Below are positions 31,111-41,237 of a stretch of DNA of 42,324 nt, one piece after another. Source of the DNA: Asparagopsis taxiformis (Eukaryota; Rhodophyta; Florideophyceae; Bonnemaisoniales; Bonnemaisoniaceae); assembly GCA_030407315.1 (NCBI GenBank), contig JALQPE010000752.1:1-42324 (forward strand), read 5' to 3'. The notes below the pieces were generated by a model, which saw nothing but the letters and a program-made list of their open reading frames with translations, did not search any database and was not told the DNA's origin. The translations under genes and the position numbers were made by a program. Position 1 is the stretch's first letter, and every line of letters starts with the position of its first letter.

Positions 31111-32159
31111 GTAGATGGCTGGACATTTGATGTCTGCGTGATCGGCTACCACAGCCCGAAGTGAGTGGAGATTTTGTTGAGAACGATCACAAACTGAGTG
31201 GAGTCAAGGGTTTTAGGTAATGGAACTACATGGAAGGTGAAAGAGTACCATCACGGTGTCTACCGAGTTAACATCGTCATCAAGATGATGAGGCATTTTT
31301 AGACAAAAGGTCGGGTATGGGTCGAACATATGAAACAACGCATGGTTTGCTGCATGTAATGTGCATCTTTGTCGCAACGAGGAAAGATCTAGTTGCATAC
31401 AAGACACCACATCGAAATGTAAATGTTGCAGGCGACCGTGAGGATAGTATATGACGCGTCTGAGCGGTATAAGTTATGTTGGCACCAGCGATTAGTTGCT
31501 GACTGTCGCGGTGTGAATCCAGATGATGACACGCGGGTTTTAGTTGGAATACTTACAGGAGAAACGGGATGGGGCGATGACGAATATTGCCGTGGGACTG
31601 GACGGCACGAAAGCTGGCGGTGTCCAGTGTGATTGTCCACGACGGGAATGATTCGCTGTTATGCGGGCGATGATGTCGCGAGACTTGTCTTGAGATGGAA
31701 TCAAATGAAGCGAGTGCGTCCAGACACTACTTACGCTTTTGTTTACGCAGATTGCTAAACTGTTTGGCAAAAATTAAAACATGAAAATATTTGAAATCTT
31801 TCGGCCCATTCGCCATCGATGTGGACTAATTTGATCTGTCTGGCCATTACAAAATCTCTGTTGTAATGCAGGCCGGTATTGTACTAAATTTTAATTTACT
31901 TTTCTGTGGCACTCAAAGCCACCCATTGTGCTACTCAGCAATTCACTCGAGACAAGTCTGCACCGACTCAAGACTATCGAGTCCTTACCGCGTCAAACAT
32001 ACATCACATCGACCATATCTCCAACAATCTAGGCTTGTGACAACATATGTTTAGAACAGAGATAAACTAGGCTATTTTGGGTGCGGTAGACGCAATTCTG
32101 GCTCAGGATACGGCTGTGCAGGTATAGAACCACAAATATCTCCTACCCGCAGAGGGATA
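31111..32159. other. intergenic, nothing recognised
   Basis: Only short open stretches without motif. Contains the promoter side of the cysteine-rich gene and the 3' flank of the split mucin-like gene. Confidence 0.4.
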
Positions 32160-32514
32160 TCAGCATGGAATAGACTTAGAACTAGGACTAGTAGTCGGCA
32201 TACTGGTTGTTGAAGTTGTAGTTGTCGTCGTAGTAGTTGACGTTGTGGTTGTGGTTGTTGTCGCCGTAGTAGTTGACGTTGTGGTTGTTGCCGTCGTGGT
32301 AGCCAAAGTTGTCGTCGGAAACACAGACGCAAAAATAACTGAAGGAGCAGCTGTCGTCACCACCACCAAAGCAGGGGCACTTTGCCCCGCTATGCTTCCC
32401 GTACTTGCCGCCGCAGTAATAGGTAAGATCGTAACAGGAGACAAAATCACAGTCGTCATTGCGGCAAATGTGGGCAGAGTTGAAGATGTTGTAGAAGATG
32501 TAGTCGATATTGTC
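32160..32514 (-). pseudogene. 3' part of mucin-like gene split by retrotransposon
   Basis: Continuation of the gene that starts at 38596. Read through the single target-site copy, the 473 bp at 38124-38596 plus these 355 bp give 828 bp, exactly 276 codons with the stop at 32160-32162, so the frame is preserved across the insertion. This part encodes a Thr/Ser/Ala-rich stretch (TVILSPVTILPITAAAS), a run of Thr, and a short tail ending KSIPC. It now lacks a promoter and start of its own. Confidence 0.8.
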
Positions 32515-32519
32515 GTCGC
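32515..32519. repeat. target site duplication, left
   Basis: GTCGC, matching 38124-38128 on the other side of the element. Confidence 0.85.
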
Positions 32520-32863
32520 TGTAGTTAATCGTGGTTGTAGTTAATCGTGGTTTGAGTTTTTGTTGAGGTGGTTTTTCCTGCCTCCTTTACTTCTACTCTC
32601 TGCTACCTGCGTTTAAATACACTCGATATCTCCCTAGCTATGTTTTCTGTTTCATTGACTATGTCCAATTCCCAGCGATAAACAGCTTGCACCGCCAAAG
32701 TTTCCTAGTTAGCCAGTCAAAAAGAAAAGGTCTTCCATTAATTGGGTAGCATTTGGCTGCGCCAAACGGAGTCTTGAGAGGAAATACAGGAAAGATGATA
32801 ATGGGCATAATAGAACCGAATTTGGGATCTCCATTTGAATCGCATTATTTGGAATGCGTGACA
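32520..32863 (-). repeat. 3' LTR (with 16-bp terminal duplication)
   Basis: 328-bp LTR identical to the 5' copy plus a second TGTAGTTAATCGTGGT at 32520-32535 next to the target duplication. Contains TATTTAAAC-type and AGATATCGAG words that also occur in the relic at 19.8 kb. Confidence 0.9.
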
Positions 32864-32877
32864 GCCCCTTCTTTTTG
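32864..32877 (-). other. polypurine tract
   Basis: AAAAAGAAGGGGC on the - strand, directly upstream of the 3' LTR. The gag-pol stop at 32886 is only 8 bp further upstream. Confidence 0.75.
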
Positions 32878-32885
32878 AAGAGCCA

Positions 32886-35800
32886 CTAAGCATTTCGAGC
32901 AGCTCTGACCAGATCTTGGTCTGAATAGCTGTCTAGAAACCTGTCCAGCAACACTGGAATATCCTCGCGCATGATGTCCATTGGCTCCCATGTAGGCTCC
33001 TCGTGGTCAAATCCACGCCACTTGCAGCAAACTTCATAGCGTCCAATTGCTTCATTGAAGCGTAATCCTAGTATCTTAGTGACGGTTTCGTAGTGCGGGC
33101 TATTGTGGTCAATAGAATCCAATAAATCTTGAGTGACGTCCAGCGATGAATCAGCATAGAACTTGAGTCTATTGCAATGAATTGTGTGTAGTTTCTTGGA
33201 TATCATATCTTCCACCTCGTAGGTGTAATCTGATAATGCCCTTGTGATTCTCTGCGGCCCTGTCCATTTGACTCGCAACTTATCTCCATGTTGAGATACA
33301 ACCTTAGCTACCAATACGAAATCCCCGACATCAAAGTTGACATCTTGTACATTAGTTTTTTCGTTGTGAGCTTTGATTGAACGTTCCCTATTTCTTGTTC
33401 TGCTTGCTGCAACACTTTTGTGAAACTCCTCCAATGATTGTTGGAGTGACTGCACATTGCATATCTTCTGTGCTTTGACGAAAGATATGCTCTTGGTTTT
33501 TGTAGCACGTGGATTGAGCATCGTTCGCAATGGATTGTCTGCAGGAAGCTGTGTCATTATTGTTATCGGCGCAAGGTTAGCTAGTCCAGTGCGAGGTGTG
33601 TGGTTAATTATGCTTTGAACAAGTGGTAGCACAGATGGCCAATCCTTTTCGCGCATGCGAAACTCAGAAAGAAGAGCTCTCGTTGCCCTTAAGACTTGTT
33701 TGCATATAGCCTCAACTGTTCCATTGGCTTGTGGAGTGTACGGGGTTGTAAAATGATGCTGCGCATGTAATGAACGGTTGAGTGCATTCATCAATGTATT
33801 TTTAAAATGCGGACCGCGATCTGAGTTCCATGATAGGACGACACCGAATGTTGTAAACCACTTGAGCAATGTTTGACATGTTGTCAGCGCATCAGCATTC
33901 TTGCAAGGTTCAAGCCAGCTGTACATGGAAGCGTCATCCATGACTATTAGCACGTAGCTGTAACCATCTTTGCTGTCCCCCATGTATAAAAATCAAAATG
34001 AATGAGCTCGTTCGGTTTGTCTGCATGTAGTGCATGCCCCATTGGCCTTGCTACCTTCTCTCCGCCAATCGTGGATAAGCAATGCAAGCAAGAATTGCAG
34101 AACGCCTTGATGTCCGCCTCGATTGTATTCCATACACAGTAAGACTTGATTGCAAATGTAGTTGCAGCGACTCCGCGATGACCTCCACGACCGCAATGAC
34201 CCACAATGCATATACGCATCTGCAATTGGATGGAATTAGAAGGTATCCAGATTGTCCCAGATTCAGAACGTATCAATCCATCTTGAAGACATCCCATGGG
34301 TTCCTCCCCTTCGTCTAATGCCGCACGCTGCGCGGTGTAAATTTCCTCGTCACTGGGCCAGGTAAAATCAGGATCTAAGTCAGGCGCGACTGGTGCGCGA
34401 AATAATGCAGAAAGTTGCACGGATTTACCTTCATGCAGGGGCTTACTGCCCCAGCGCGAGAGGAGGTCTGCCCAAACATTATCATCTCCAGCAACATGAG
34501 AAATAGTGTAGCGAAAAGCAGAAAGTTTCAAAGCCCAACGCTCAACCTTATTGGCTACATGCTTGGTGATGCCTGGTTTTGTCGAGTAGGGATCGAAAAT
34601 AAACGTGAGGTTCTTGTGATCTGTGAATATGTTGAATCCTCTTGGTCGCATGAGAAGGTAGTCTAGGCGTGTGACAGAAGACACAATAGCATATGCTTCT
34701 TTCTCAATTGTAGACCATCGGCTACTAGCACCTCTGAATGAGCCAGATAGAAACGCAAGAGGCTCATGATGCTGTTCAGCAAATTGTATATCCACCTCAT
34801 TGGTTGGCACTTGTGTTAAAATCCCTGCCCAATGCTCTTCAGATGCATCTGTAAACAACTGGAAAGCCTTAGAATCATCTGGATGTGCTAGCATCACGGA
34901 ATTTGCTAGTGCATTGCGCACAGCCCCAAACGTTTCCTGGTGTTCGTCTGTCCACAACTGTGAATGCAGTTGGAATTGGGATGCTGCTCTCCGGGTACGA
35001 GCTCCGACGGCTTCATAGACCTTTTCCAATACGCGAACAAGAGGAGCAACAAGCTGTGTGAATTGTGGAATAACACTGCGCATCCAATTAGCTGCACAGA
35101 TGAACTGCTGTAAATCAGCTCCAGTCATAGGCGTTTGTAATTGAAGGAGACTTTGAAGTCTGCTGGGATCCATTGTTATGCCACCACTGGATATAATTCG
35201 TCCACACCATTTAACCTCCGAAAGGAATAAGCGACACTTAGTAGCATGAAGCTTGATTCGTTTTTTCCTGCATATTGTAAACAGTAATCGAAGCTTTAGA
35301 ATGAGTAAGTGTGCAGACTTTGCGTACAATAGTAAATCATCCAGCCATTGTATGATGTCATTCTTCATCACTCCTAGAAGCTGCTGTAGCGTACTCTGAA
35401 AGAAGGCTGCAGCATTTGTTTGGCCCTGCAACACTCTGGTTGGAGTGTAAACACCATCACAAGTGATAAAGCTTTGGCATTCCTGTGAATCCTTATCAAG
35501 AGCAAGCTGAAAGTAGCCATGACATAGATCAATTATAGCATAGCATTTCGTACCAGCTAATTGGGCCGTTGCTGATTCAATGTTCGGCATCGGCCAACAG
35601 TGTGGGACAGTCTGCATGTTAACGGGACGAAGGTCGACAGTAAAACGAAATCCTTCTGGACCAGACTTGGGGACAATGAGTGGAGCGCAAGCCCATGCAC
35701 TCTCATTATTAGATTTGACGATACCGAGCCGTATGAATTCATCAATCTTGTTACGCATAAATTCCTGTTGTTGCGGGGTATACCGACGTACTTTGACACG

Positions 35801-37744
35801 AACTGGCTTTGCATCATCTTTCAAACGGATCTTCATAGGGAGAGCTCTGATTGGCGGATCTGTTCCCAGCTTTGTTCGGAATATGTCTGCAAACTCGAAC
35901 AATAGAGTGCTGAATTCTTGAACATAGTCCTGTGGTAATCCTTCCCTTACAGCATTGTCAATCATGGCTTGTATATTCGCTTGAACTTCTTCAACACTCT
36001 CTTCACCAATAATATCTTCTAGCGTTTCGAGTGCAATGCCATCGTCATATAAAGCGTCTGCGGTAATTGCAGTGTGCATACTTTCCGTACTGTTATCACC
36101 TTGCAAATCTTTGGGTCCAATAGTGTGTTCGTCTGCATCTAGGTGCAGTGGCATCTCTGTGACATTTGCCTCATTTGGATATGTCTGTCCGAGAATCATT
36201 GCCAAGTTAGTTGTATGGGGCGGAGCATGACTGTCTGTACGTCTCTGGGAACGACATTCAAAGCCGACATCCGAGAAGTCTGTGTCGTGGTATATACTAC
36301 GTACGGACACAATGTGGGCGTCCAGGTTGAATCCTAGTGACTGCAGTACAGGGCGTGATATAAGAACTTCAGGCATGTTATGATCAAAGACTAGGAATTC
36401 CAAATTGCGTAGTCGAAACGGGCCCTCAGATGTCATGAGTGTTGTTGACAGTCTTGCCTTTTTGTGTGCATATATCCTTGTGGTGTCACCAGATGTGTCA
36501 ATAGCCAATGATACCGGTACTGGATTGGACAATGGGAGCACAGATACAAATACTCCCTGCTCCGCGCATTTGTCAAGGTGATTCTGGCTTAATGCAGAGT
36601 GATCTGCTCCATAATCACCGTTGACGATTACACTCACAGTGTCAGCCAGTTTTGCAAAGTACCTGCCAGTTCCCTGTAATGCTTCACGAGCTTCGGAATC
36701 ATGATTATATGACAAAGAGTTGAGTCTTCCGGATTTAGATCGCTCCGCATAATATTCCTTCAGAAACTTTTCCTTCTCCTTGCTGCTAGTTCTAGGACAA
36801 TCCCTTATCATATGCCTTCCATTGCACTTTTCCTTATTGAGGCATAAAGGTAACTGCTTCTTGGATGCATCCTGGCTCTTATCTTCACCTGCGGCAGCTG
36901 CGATATTCTTACTACTAGCCGTGCTTACCGTATTTGAACGTTTTGGTAGCGAACAGGGAGATGCAGATAGTGTTGGGGTGTTACGATTAGTTCTAGCTGG
37001 AATGCAAGCGGCTGAGCTATGAAATGATGTATTTTTCAAGGCCTCAGAAGTATTCGCAATCTCTCCAGCTAGTATTTCACCTCTCTGTTGATCCACTGAT
37101 GCGGATCGGACAGGGATGAAGGGGTTACATTGTACAGCTTGCTCAACCACATACTGGTAGAACGAAAGCCAATCAGTTTTCAATGCAGTCTTACACAGGC
37201 TCAGATCTGCCAGTATCTTACCCTGCAACTCTGCAGGCTTCAGGAGAGCGCATATGTGTGTAGTAGCCACCTGTGGGTTGATTGTTATTAGTGTATCCCA
37301 GTGCCTGCTCCTGAGAAACTTTTTGTATTCCATGAACAGGTTCTTTATACGAAGCTCTGGGTCATCCTCGTATATATTGATTTGCACGTTCGCTATGACA
37401 GCCTGTTCCAAATCATGGGGTGTGATGGAGTCGAGAGAGATGGCAGTCTTCTCTTCCAACCATTTCTTTAGAACGTCCTCATTAAGCTCTTCCACTGTAT
37501 TGACGTCTTTGAATTCCTTGAACTCAACGAGAGACAGCAGCAGGTCGGGGTCGAATGAAGATTTGAGTGAGATAGCAGTAGCTACTCCACCTTGCGCATC
37601 AATGTCGCTAATGCGCTGTAGGTACCGTTGACGTGCTTTCACGAATTCGTCAATGGCTTTGCGACCAAGCTGTCGCAACTCCGGGTGTGTGATAGGGGTG
37701 AAAAGTTGTTGCCCTGTGTGGTGACAGCTGTTTGTAGGTGTCAT
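32886..37744 (-). pseudogene. gag-pol polyprotein, frameshifted in integrase
   Basis: Likely ATG at 37742-37744 (MTPTNSCHH); the frame opens slightly earlier at the LTR edge. Gag helical region to about residue 300; zinc knuckle CLNKEKCNGRHMIRDC near 320 (spacing C-X5-C-X3-H-X4-C); protease-like DYGADHSALS near 395 (DYGA instead of DSGA/DTGA); reverse transcriptase from about 690 with QWLDDLLLYA near 818 (WLDD in place of YxDD); RNase H LFTDASEEHWAG near 983; integrase HHCC zinc region HCGRGGHRG...CNSCLHC near 1221; catalytic D (VMDDAS), D (SDRGPHFKN) and E (NGTVEAICKQ). The end is a chromodomain, YEVCCKWRGFDHEEPTWEP. Gag and pol share one frame. The frame is lost in an A5 run at 33988-33992; one more A would restore it. 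With identical LTRs this is either a very fresh mutation or a base-calling error. Confidence 0.85.
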
Positions 37745-37766
37745 TTTTGGGCAAAGAAAACTCAGT

Positions 37767-37782
37767 AAGCCACAATTGGCTT
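37767..37782 (-). other. hairpin just inside 5' LTR, possible primer region
   Basis: AAGCCA and TGGCTT flank an ATTG loop, 14 nt after the LTR end, within the only 51 nt between LTR and gag ATG. There is no TGG directly at the LTR edge, so priming may be by the TGGCTT arm (tRNA CCA end) or by a self-priming structure. Confidence 0.45.
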
Positions 37783-37795
37783 CACTAGTGATCAC

Positions 37796-38123
37796 TGTAG
37801 TTAATCGTGGTTTGAGTTTTTGTTGAGGTGGTTTTTCCTGCCTCCTTTACTTCTACTCTCTGCTACCTGCGTTTAAATACACTCGATATCTCCCTAGCTA
37901 TGTTTTCTGTTTCATTGACTATGTCCAATTCCCAGCGATAAACAGCTTGCACCGCCAAAGTTTCCTAGTTAGCCAGTCAAAAAGAAAAGGTCTTCCATTA
38001 ATTGGGTAGCATTTGGCTGCGCCAAACGGAGTCTTGAGAGGAAATACAGGAAAGATGATAATGGGCATAATAGAACCGAATTTGGGATCTCCATTTGAAT
38101 CGCATTATTTGGAATGCGTGACA
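37796..38123 (-). repeat. 5' LTR
   Basis: 328 bp; on the sense strand begins TGTCACGCATTCC and ends TTAACTACA. Identical to the 3' copy by eye. Confidence 0.9.
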
Positions 38124-38128
38124 GTCGC
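38124..38128. repeat. target site duplication, right
   Basis: GTCGC, pairing with 32515-32519. Confidence 0.85.
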
Positions 38129-38596
38129 AGAAGGTACCACCACAGTTGAGACAGAAGGCGCGAGCGTGAACGCTATGAAAACATTAGAAATGCTGCTGCT
38201 TGTCACTGAACTCGTCACGACAGTAGTTGTGGATGAAGGTATCGGAAGCGGAGCAACTGTTACTAGATTCCCACTTGACGTCGTTCCAGAAGTTATAGCA
38301 GTACCTGTACCTGCAGCCAAATCGGACCCACCTAAGACCGTTGTGGATGTGAGAGAAGAAAGAGGAAGTGGGGGAACTGTGACTGGAAGACCGATATTTG
38401 TAGACTGGTCCACTGGTTCTTGTCTTGCGTACGTGGGAAGTGATGCCGCTGGGTTACGAGCGCCATTTTGCCATTCAGAATGATACCTTTCGTTTTCAAA
38501 TGTTTTCGTGCCTTCGTCGGGAATAAAGGCTGCCCATGTCGTTGAGAACAGTGTCAAAGCAATAATTAGAGAAGGGGAGACTTTCAGAATATCCAT
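38124..38596 (-). pseudogene. 5' part of mucin-like gene split by retrotransposon
   Basis: ATG 38594-38596, signal peptide MDILKVSPSLIIALTLFSTTWA, mature start AFIPDEGTKTFENE similar to the genes at 22249 and 27200. A Thr/Ser/Pro-rich body follows with NIGLPVTVPPLPLSSLTSTT, close to the VTVPPIP blocks of the 27200 gene. The frame runs into the LTR and stops after five foreign codons. Before the insertion it encoded about 275 residues together with 32160-32514. The element lies in the same transcriptional direction as the gene. Confidence 0.85.
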
Positions 38597-39171
38597 GGCG
38601 GAGTTGTGTTTAGGAACTCAAAGGATTAGTCCGCGATGCGGTGCGAGAGTGGTTGCAAACTAGCGATGTTCATTCCCCCCGTTTCGAGCATATTTAAAGT
38701 ACGGGTTATTCCGGTAGAACTTGATGCTTTAGAGACAGTCTAAACATGTCGCATCTCTACAAGTCCAATAATTCCTATCAGAATCTGTTCTATCTGTATA
38801 GGCTTTCACTGTCTTACCCCAATGCTGCCAGTTGCGTGAGATTACTTTTTCAATCGTCATACGCAATTAGACGACATTACGAACACTCCCATAGCAGGTG
38901 TTTGTGGTGCAAGAACTGTAAGTGACTTCGAAATGAACGGGAAGAGGCCAACATTCAAGTGTGACAAGAACCATCCTGGCTGGATCATCAGATACTGATA
39001 GTGCTTCCCCAAAAAGGAGACAATAACGGAAACAAAGTATCAAAAACCAAGAAAACAGTGTAACGAACTGAAGCTGATGCCAGCAATGGCCAGCATAAAC
39101 TAGTGTATTCTAGACACTACAAGTTGCACTAAGTTTACTCATATACTATAGGCTGCTAGAAAGTAACTTGC
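38597..39171. promoter_or_regulatory. 5' flank of split mucin-like gene, with TATA-like box
   Basis: TTTAAATA on the - strand at 38691-38698 lies about 95 bp upstream of the ATG at 38596. Nothing else recognisable up to the LTR at 39172. Confidence 0.45.
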
Positions 39172-39420
39172 TGTTACGCCTAGAAGTATCTAGTTGGCTA
39201 TGTCATCGAGTGATGTCATGATGGCATCATGTTAGATTTATTTTTGATGACATAATTTTATTTTGATTAGTATTTTCTAGAATTAGTTCGACATCGAACT
39301 ACAATTCTATGGTGGGTATAAAAAGGCATGGTCAACTCCGGTCTTGGGGGATCGGAGGCATCATCGATCATTCAACGAAAACAACTACCACTCAGCTATC
39401 CCGTATACACATTCGTTTCA
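39172..39420 (+). repeat. 5' LTR of truncated retroelement
   Basis: Begins TGTTACGCC, ends TTCGTTTCA; TATA box GTATAAAAAGGC near 39317. From the TATA onward it closely matches the solo LTR at 19.66-19.76 kb. The left edge is inferred from the TG and is less certain than the right edge, which is set by the primer site. Confidence 0.6.
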
Positions 39421-39421
39421 C

Positions 39422-39433
39422 TGGTAGCATCGC
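39422..39433 (+). other. primer binding site, initiator-tRNA-like
   Basis: TGGTAGCATCGC one base after the LTR end pairs with a tRNA 3' end GCGATGCTACCA. The predicted acceptor would start with A1-U72, a hallmark of eukaryotic initiator tRNA-Met. The resemblance to the TGGTAGCAGAG initiator sites of other elements supports this. Confidence 0.6.
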
Positions 39434-39520
39434 TTTCTACGGGCGCACTGAGTGAGCAGTTCGGCAAACGCCGGCCGACTGCAAGCTCTTGGCTGAAAAG
39501 CCATCGTTGGGAGTTATTGA

Positions 39521-39722
39521 ACACCTGAGGGCAGGAGTGCCAGGTGTAAGAACTGTAGTGTCTGCTACCCCTTGAGCAAGGGTAAGTTACCTGAGGGCAG
39601 GAAGGCCAGGTAACTAAGGGCCTACAGGAGGGACTGTAAGTGGTCAACCCGAGGGCAGGAGAGCCGGGTTGTACCTGAGGGCAGGAGGGCCAGGTGGTGT
39701 CTGAGGGCTGGAGAGCCAGACA
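39521..39722 (+). ncRNA. five-hairpin array with GGAG loops in retroelement leader
   Basis: Hairpins at 39521-39547, 39586-39614, 39645-39671, 39673-39695 and 39698-39722. All share a core: GAG bulge, GGC(A/T), loop GGAG (GGAA in the second), then (T/G/A)GCC. Outer arms differ in each but always pair: ACACCT/AGGTGT, GTTACCT/AGGTAAC, CAACCC/GGGTTG, ACCT/AGGT, TGTCT/AGACA. A different hairpin (TACCCCTTG/CAAGGGTA) lies at 39566-39584 and another (TACAG/CTGTA) near 39624. They sit between primer site and gag ATG, where packaging and dimerisation signals of retroelements are found. Paired change of arms argues for selection on RNA structure. Confidence 0.8.
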
Positions 39723-40223
39723 TCCCACTTACAGAACCTAGATCGGAAGTCTAGCTTCCTGGAGGGATTCTTGATTCTCAAGACTATCCTCTGACCAGTC
39801 CTGTGCTGTCGCCAATTGTATTCCCTATACATCCTATTCCACTTGTTGGCTGTTAGCTAGGTGGACCGACAGGGTCACGGATACGGGTAACGCAGGCTTG
39901 ATAGGGGTAAGGACTTGGACTAAGAGGGGTGGAGAGGAGATAGGAAAACTCGAGGAAAGTTGGGTACGGTCGACTCGAGAAACTTTCTTATAGGGTAAGG
40001 ACACCGAAGGGTTTACATCGTAAACTGGTGGGGATATCCCGAACGGATCGTTGAACCACATTCCCTGGGGTGGGTGTGATCAGAGTGCTGAAATTCCTCT
40101 CTCCGCGGGTAGAGGACCCGTCGTCAAAGGACGAATCCTTTCAAAATTGGAAACTGGAAATTTGTTGTTGAAGAAGAAAGAAGTTTTTTTTAAGGTTTTA
40201 CGTTTGGGAAGAACACTGTCATT

Positions 40224-41237
40224 ATGTCGTTATTGAAGCCCAATAAGCCCCCGACATTCGATGGAACGCGTGATGCGTTTACTGTTCGGACGTGGCTACA
40301 CTCTGTTGGAAGGTACATTTCTCTCATTCAGGTAGGCTCGGATGCAGAAATATCCGATAAACAAGCTATTGATTTCGCTTCGACGTTCATGACAGGGGTG
40401 GCTGCCAACTGGTGGTTTACCGTTGTCAACGGAGCGAAAATGCCTGATTCTTGGGAGGCCTTCTCAAACCTGGTTATTCAGAGTTCGTTCCTCAAGATAG
40501 TGCTGTTAGAGCTCGCGATAAGCTCAGCAAGTTGGAACAGAAAACAAGCGTTTCTGCCTATCTTTCCGAGTTTAGGAACATCGTAATCAATATCCAGGAT
40601 ATGAGTGAGGGTGAGAAGTTGGCTCGTTTCTGTGAAGGTCTCAAGTCTCATATTCTTCTTGATGTTCGCAAGACAATCCATCGGACCTTGATGCCGCTGC
40701 AAATATTGCTCTTAGCGTTGATGGTGCTTATTACGGAGCTGGGTTCTATACAGGAAAAGTTGTTCCTTCAAGTTATTCCGGGTACGCTCCCATGGAAATC
40801 GGCAACTTCGAGAAAAGCCATTCCATGAATGCCCAGAAGAGGAAGGATATTCGTGAGAACCTATGCTTTGTATGTCACAAGCCCGGTTGCAGAGCGTATA
40901 GGCACAAAGGGGAAGTCAAGAAGAGGCTTAATACGAACAACACTCAGGTTCATTGGGGAGCACCAAGTTCCTTTCCACAGGAAAACTAGTCGGTCCTCCT
41001 AAAAACAAGTTGTACGCTCAGGATGGACCTGAAAAGAGTGTGAATGTTCGATGCGCTGATGCGCAAGTTAAGAGACCAGAAAAGCCAGGAAGGGCTGTTC
41101 CAAGGCAGGAGAAGGGCCGTGTAGAGCCGAGAGTCTTGGAAGCTGAATCAAATACTATTGTTGGGAAAGAAAGCATCACTACTGATGACCCTATACCAGT
41201 AGATCCATTATTGGTTTCGTCTGTGTTCTCGGAAATG
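40224..41237 (+). pseudogene. decayed gag with zinc-knuckle-like motif
   Basis: ATG at 40224 (MSLLKPNKPPTFDGTRDAF). Capsid-like region with FMTGVAANWWFTVVNGAKMP, then after a frame change near 40490 SVSAYLSEFRNIVINIQDMS and LARFCEGLKSHI. After another near 40690 comes PMEIGNFEKSHS, the usual lead into the nucleocapsid, followed by CFVCHKPGCRAYRH near 40865. In the knuckle the His and last Cys are exchanged relative to CCHC (C-X2-C-X4-C-X4-H). A last frame runs to about 41237 with no protease motif. At least three frame changes make it a pseudogene. Confidence 0.7.

Larger units (their letters stand above)
32520..38123 (-). mobile_element. young full-length Ty3/gypsy chromodomain retrotransposon
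   Basis: 5.6 kb, sense on the - strand. The LTRs are direct repeats (37796-38123 and 32536-32863), 328 bp each and identical by eye, bounded by TG...CA. The 3' LTR carries an extra 16-bp duplication at its outer end (32520-32535). A GTCGC target duplication flanks the element. A polypurine tract abuts the 3' LTR. One gag-pol gene fills the interior. Everything indicates recent transposition; the only visible lesion is a 1-base frameshift in integrase. Confidence 0.9.
39172..41237 (+). mobile_element. 5' half of a Ty3/gypsy-like retroelement
   Basis: LTR, primer binding site, ~800-nt structured leader and decayed gag. Pol and 3' LTR are absent: similarity to gag-type sequence stops at 41237 where GGACGCGGACGTCCA begins. 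Confidence 0.7.

Noticed and set aside
33940..33995. programmed frameshift in gag-pol
   Set aside because: It lies inside the integrase core, not at a gag-pol junction, has no slippery heptamer plus structure that I can see, and a one-base A-run error explains it.
39521..39722. CRISPR-like array (repeated core with variable flanks)
   Set aside because: Spacing is irregular, the variable parts are self-complementary stems rather than spacers, and the setting is a eukaryotic retroelement leader.
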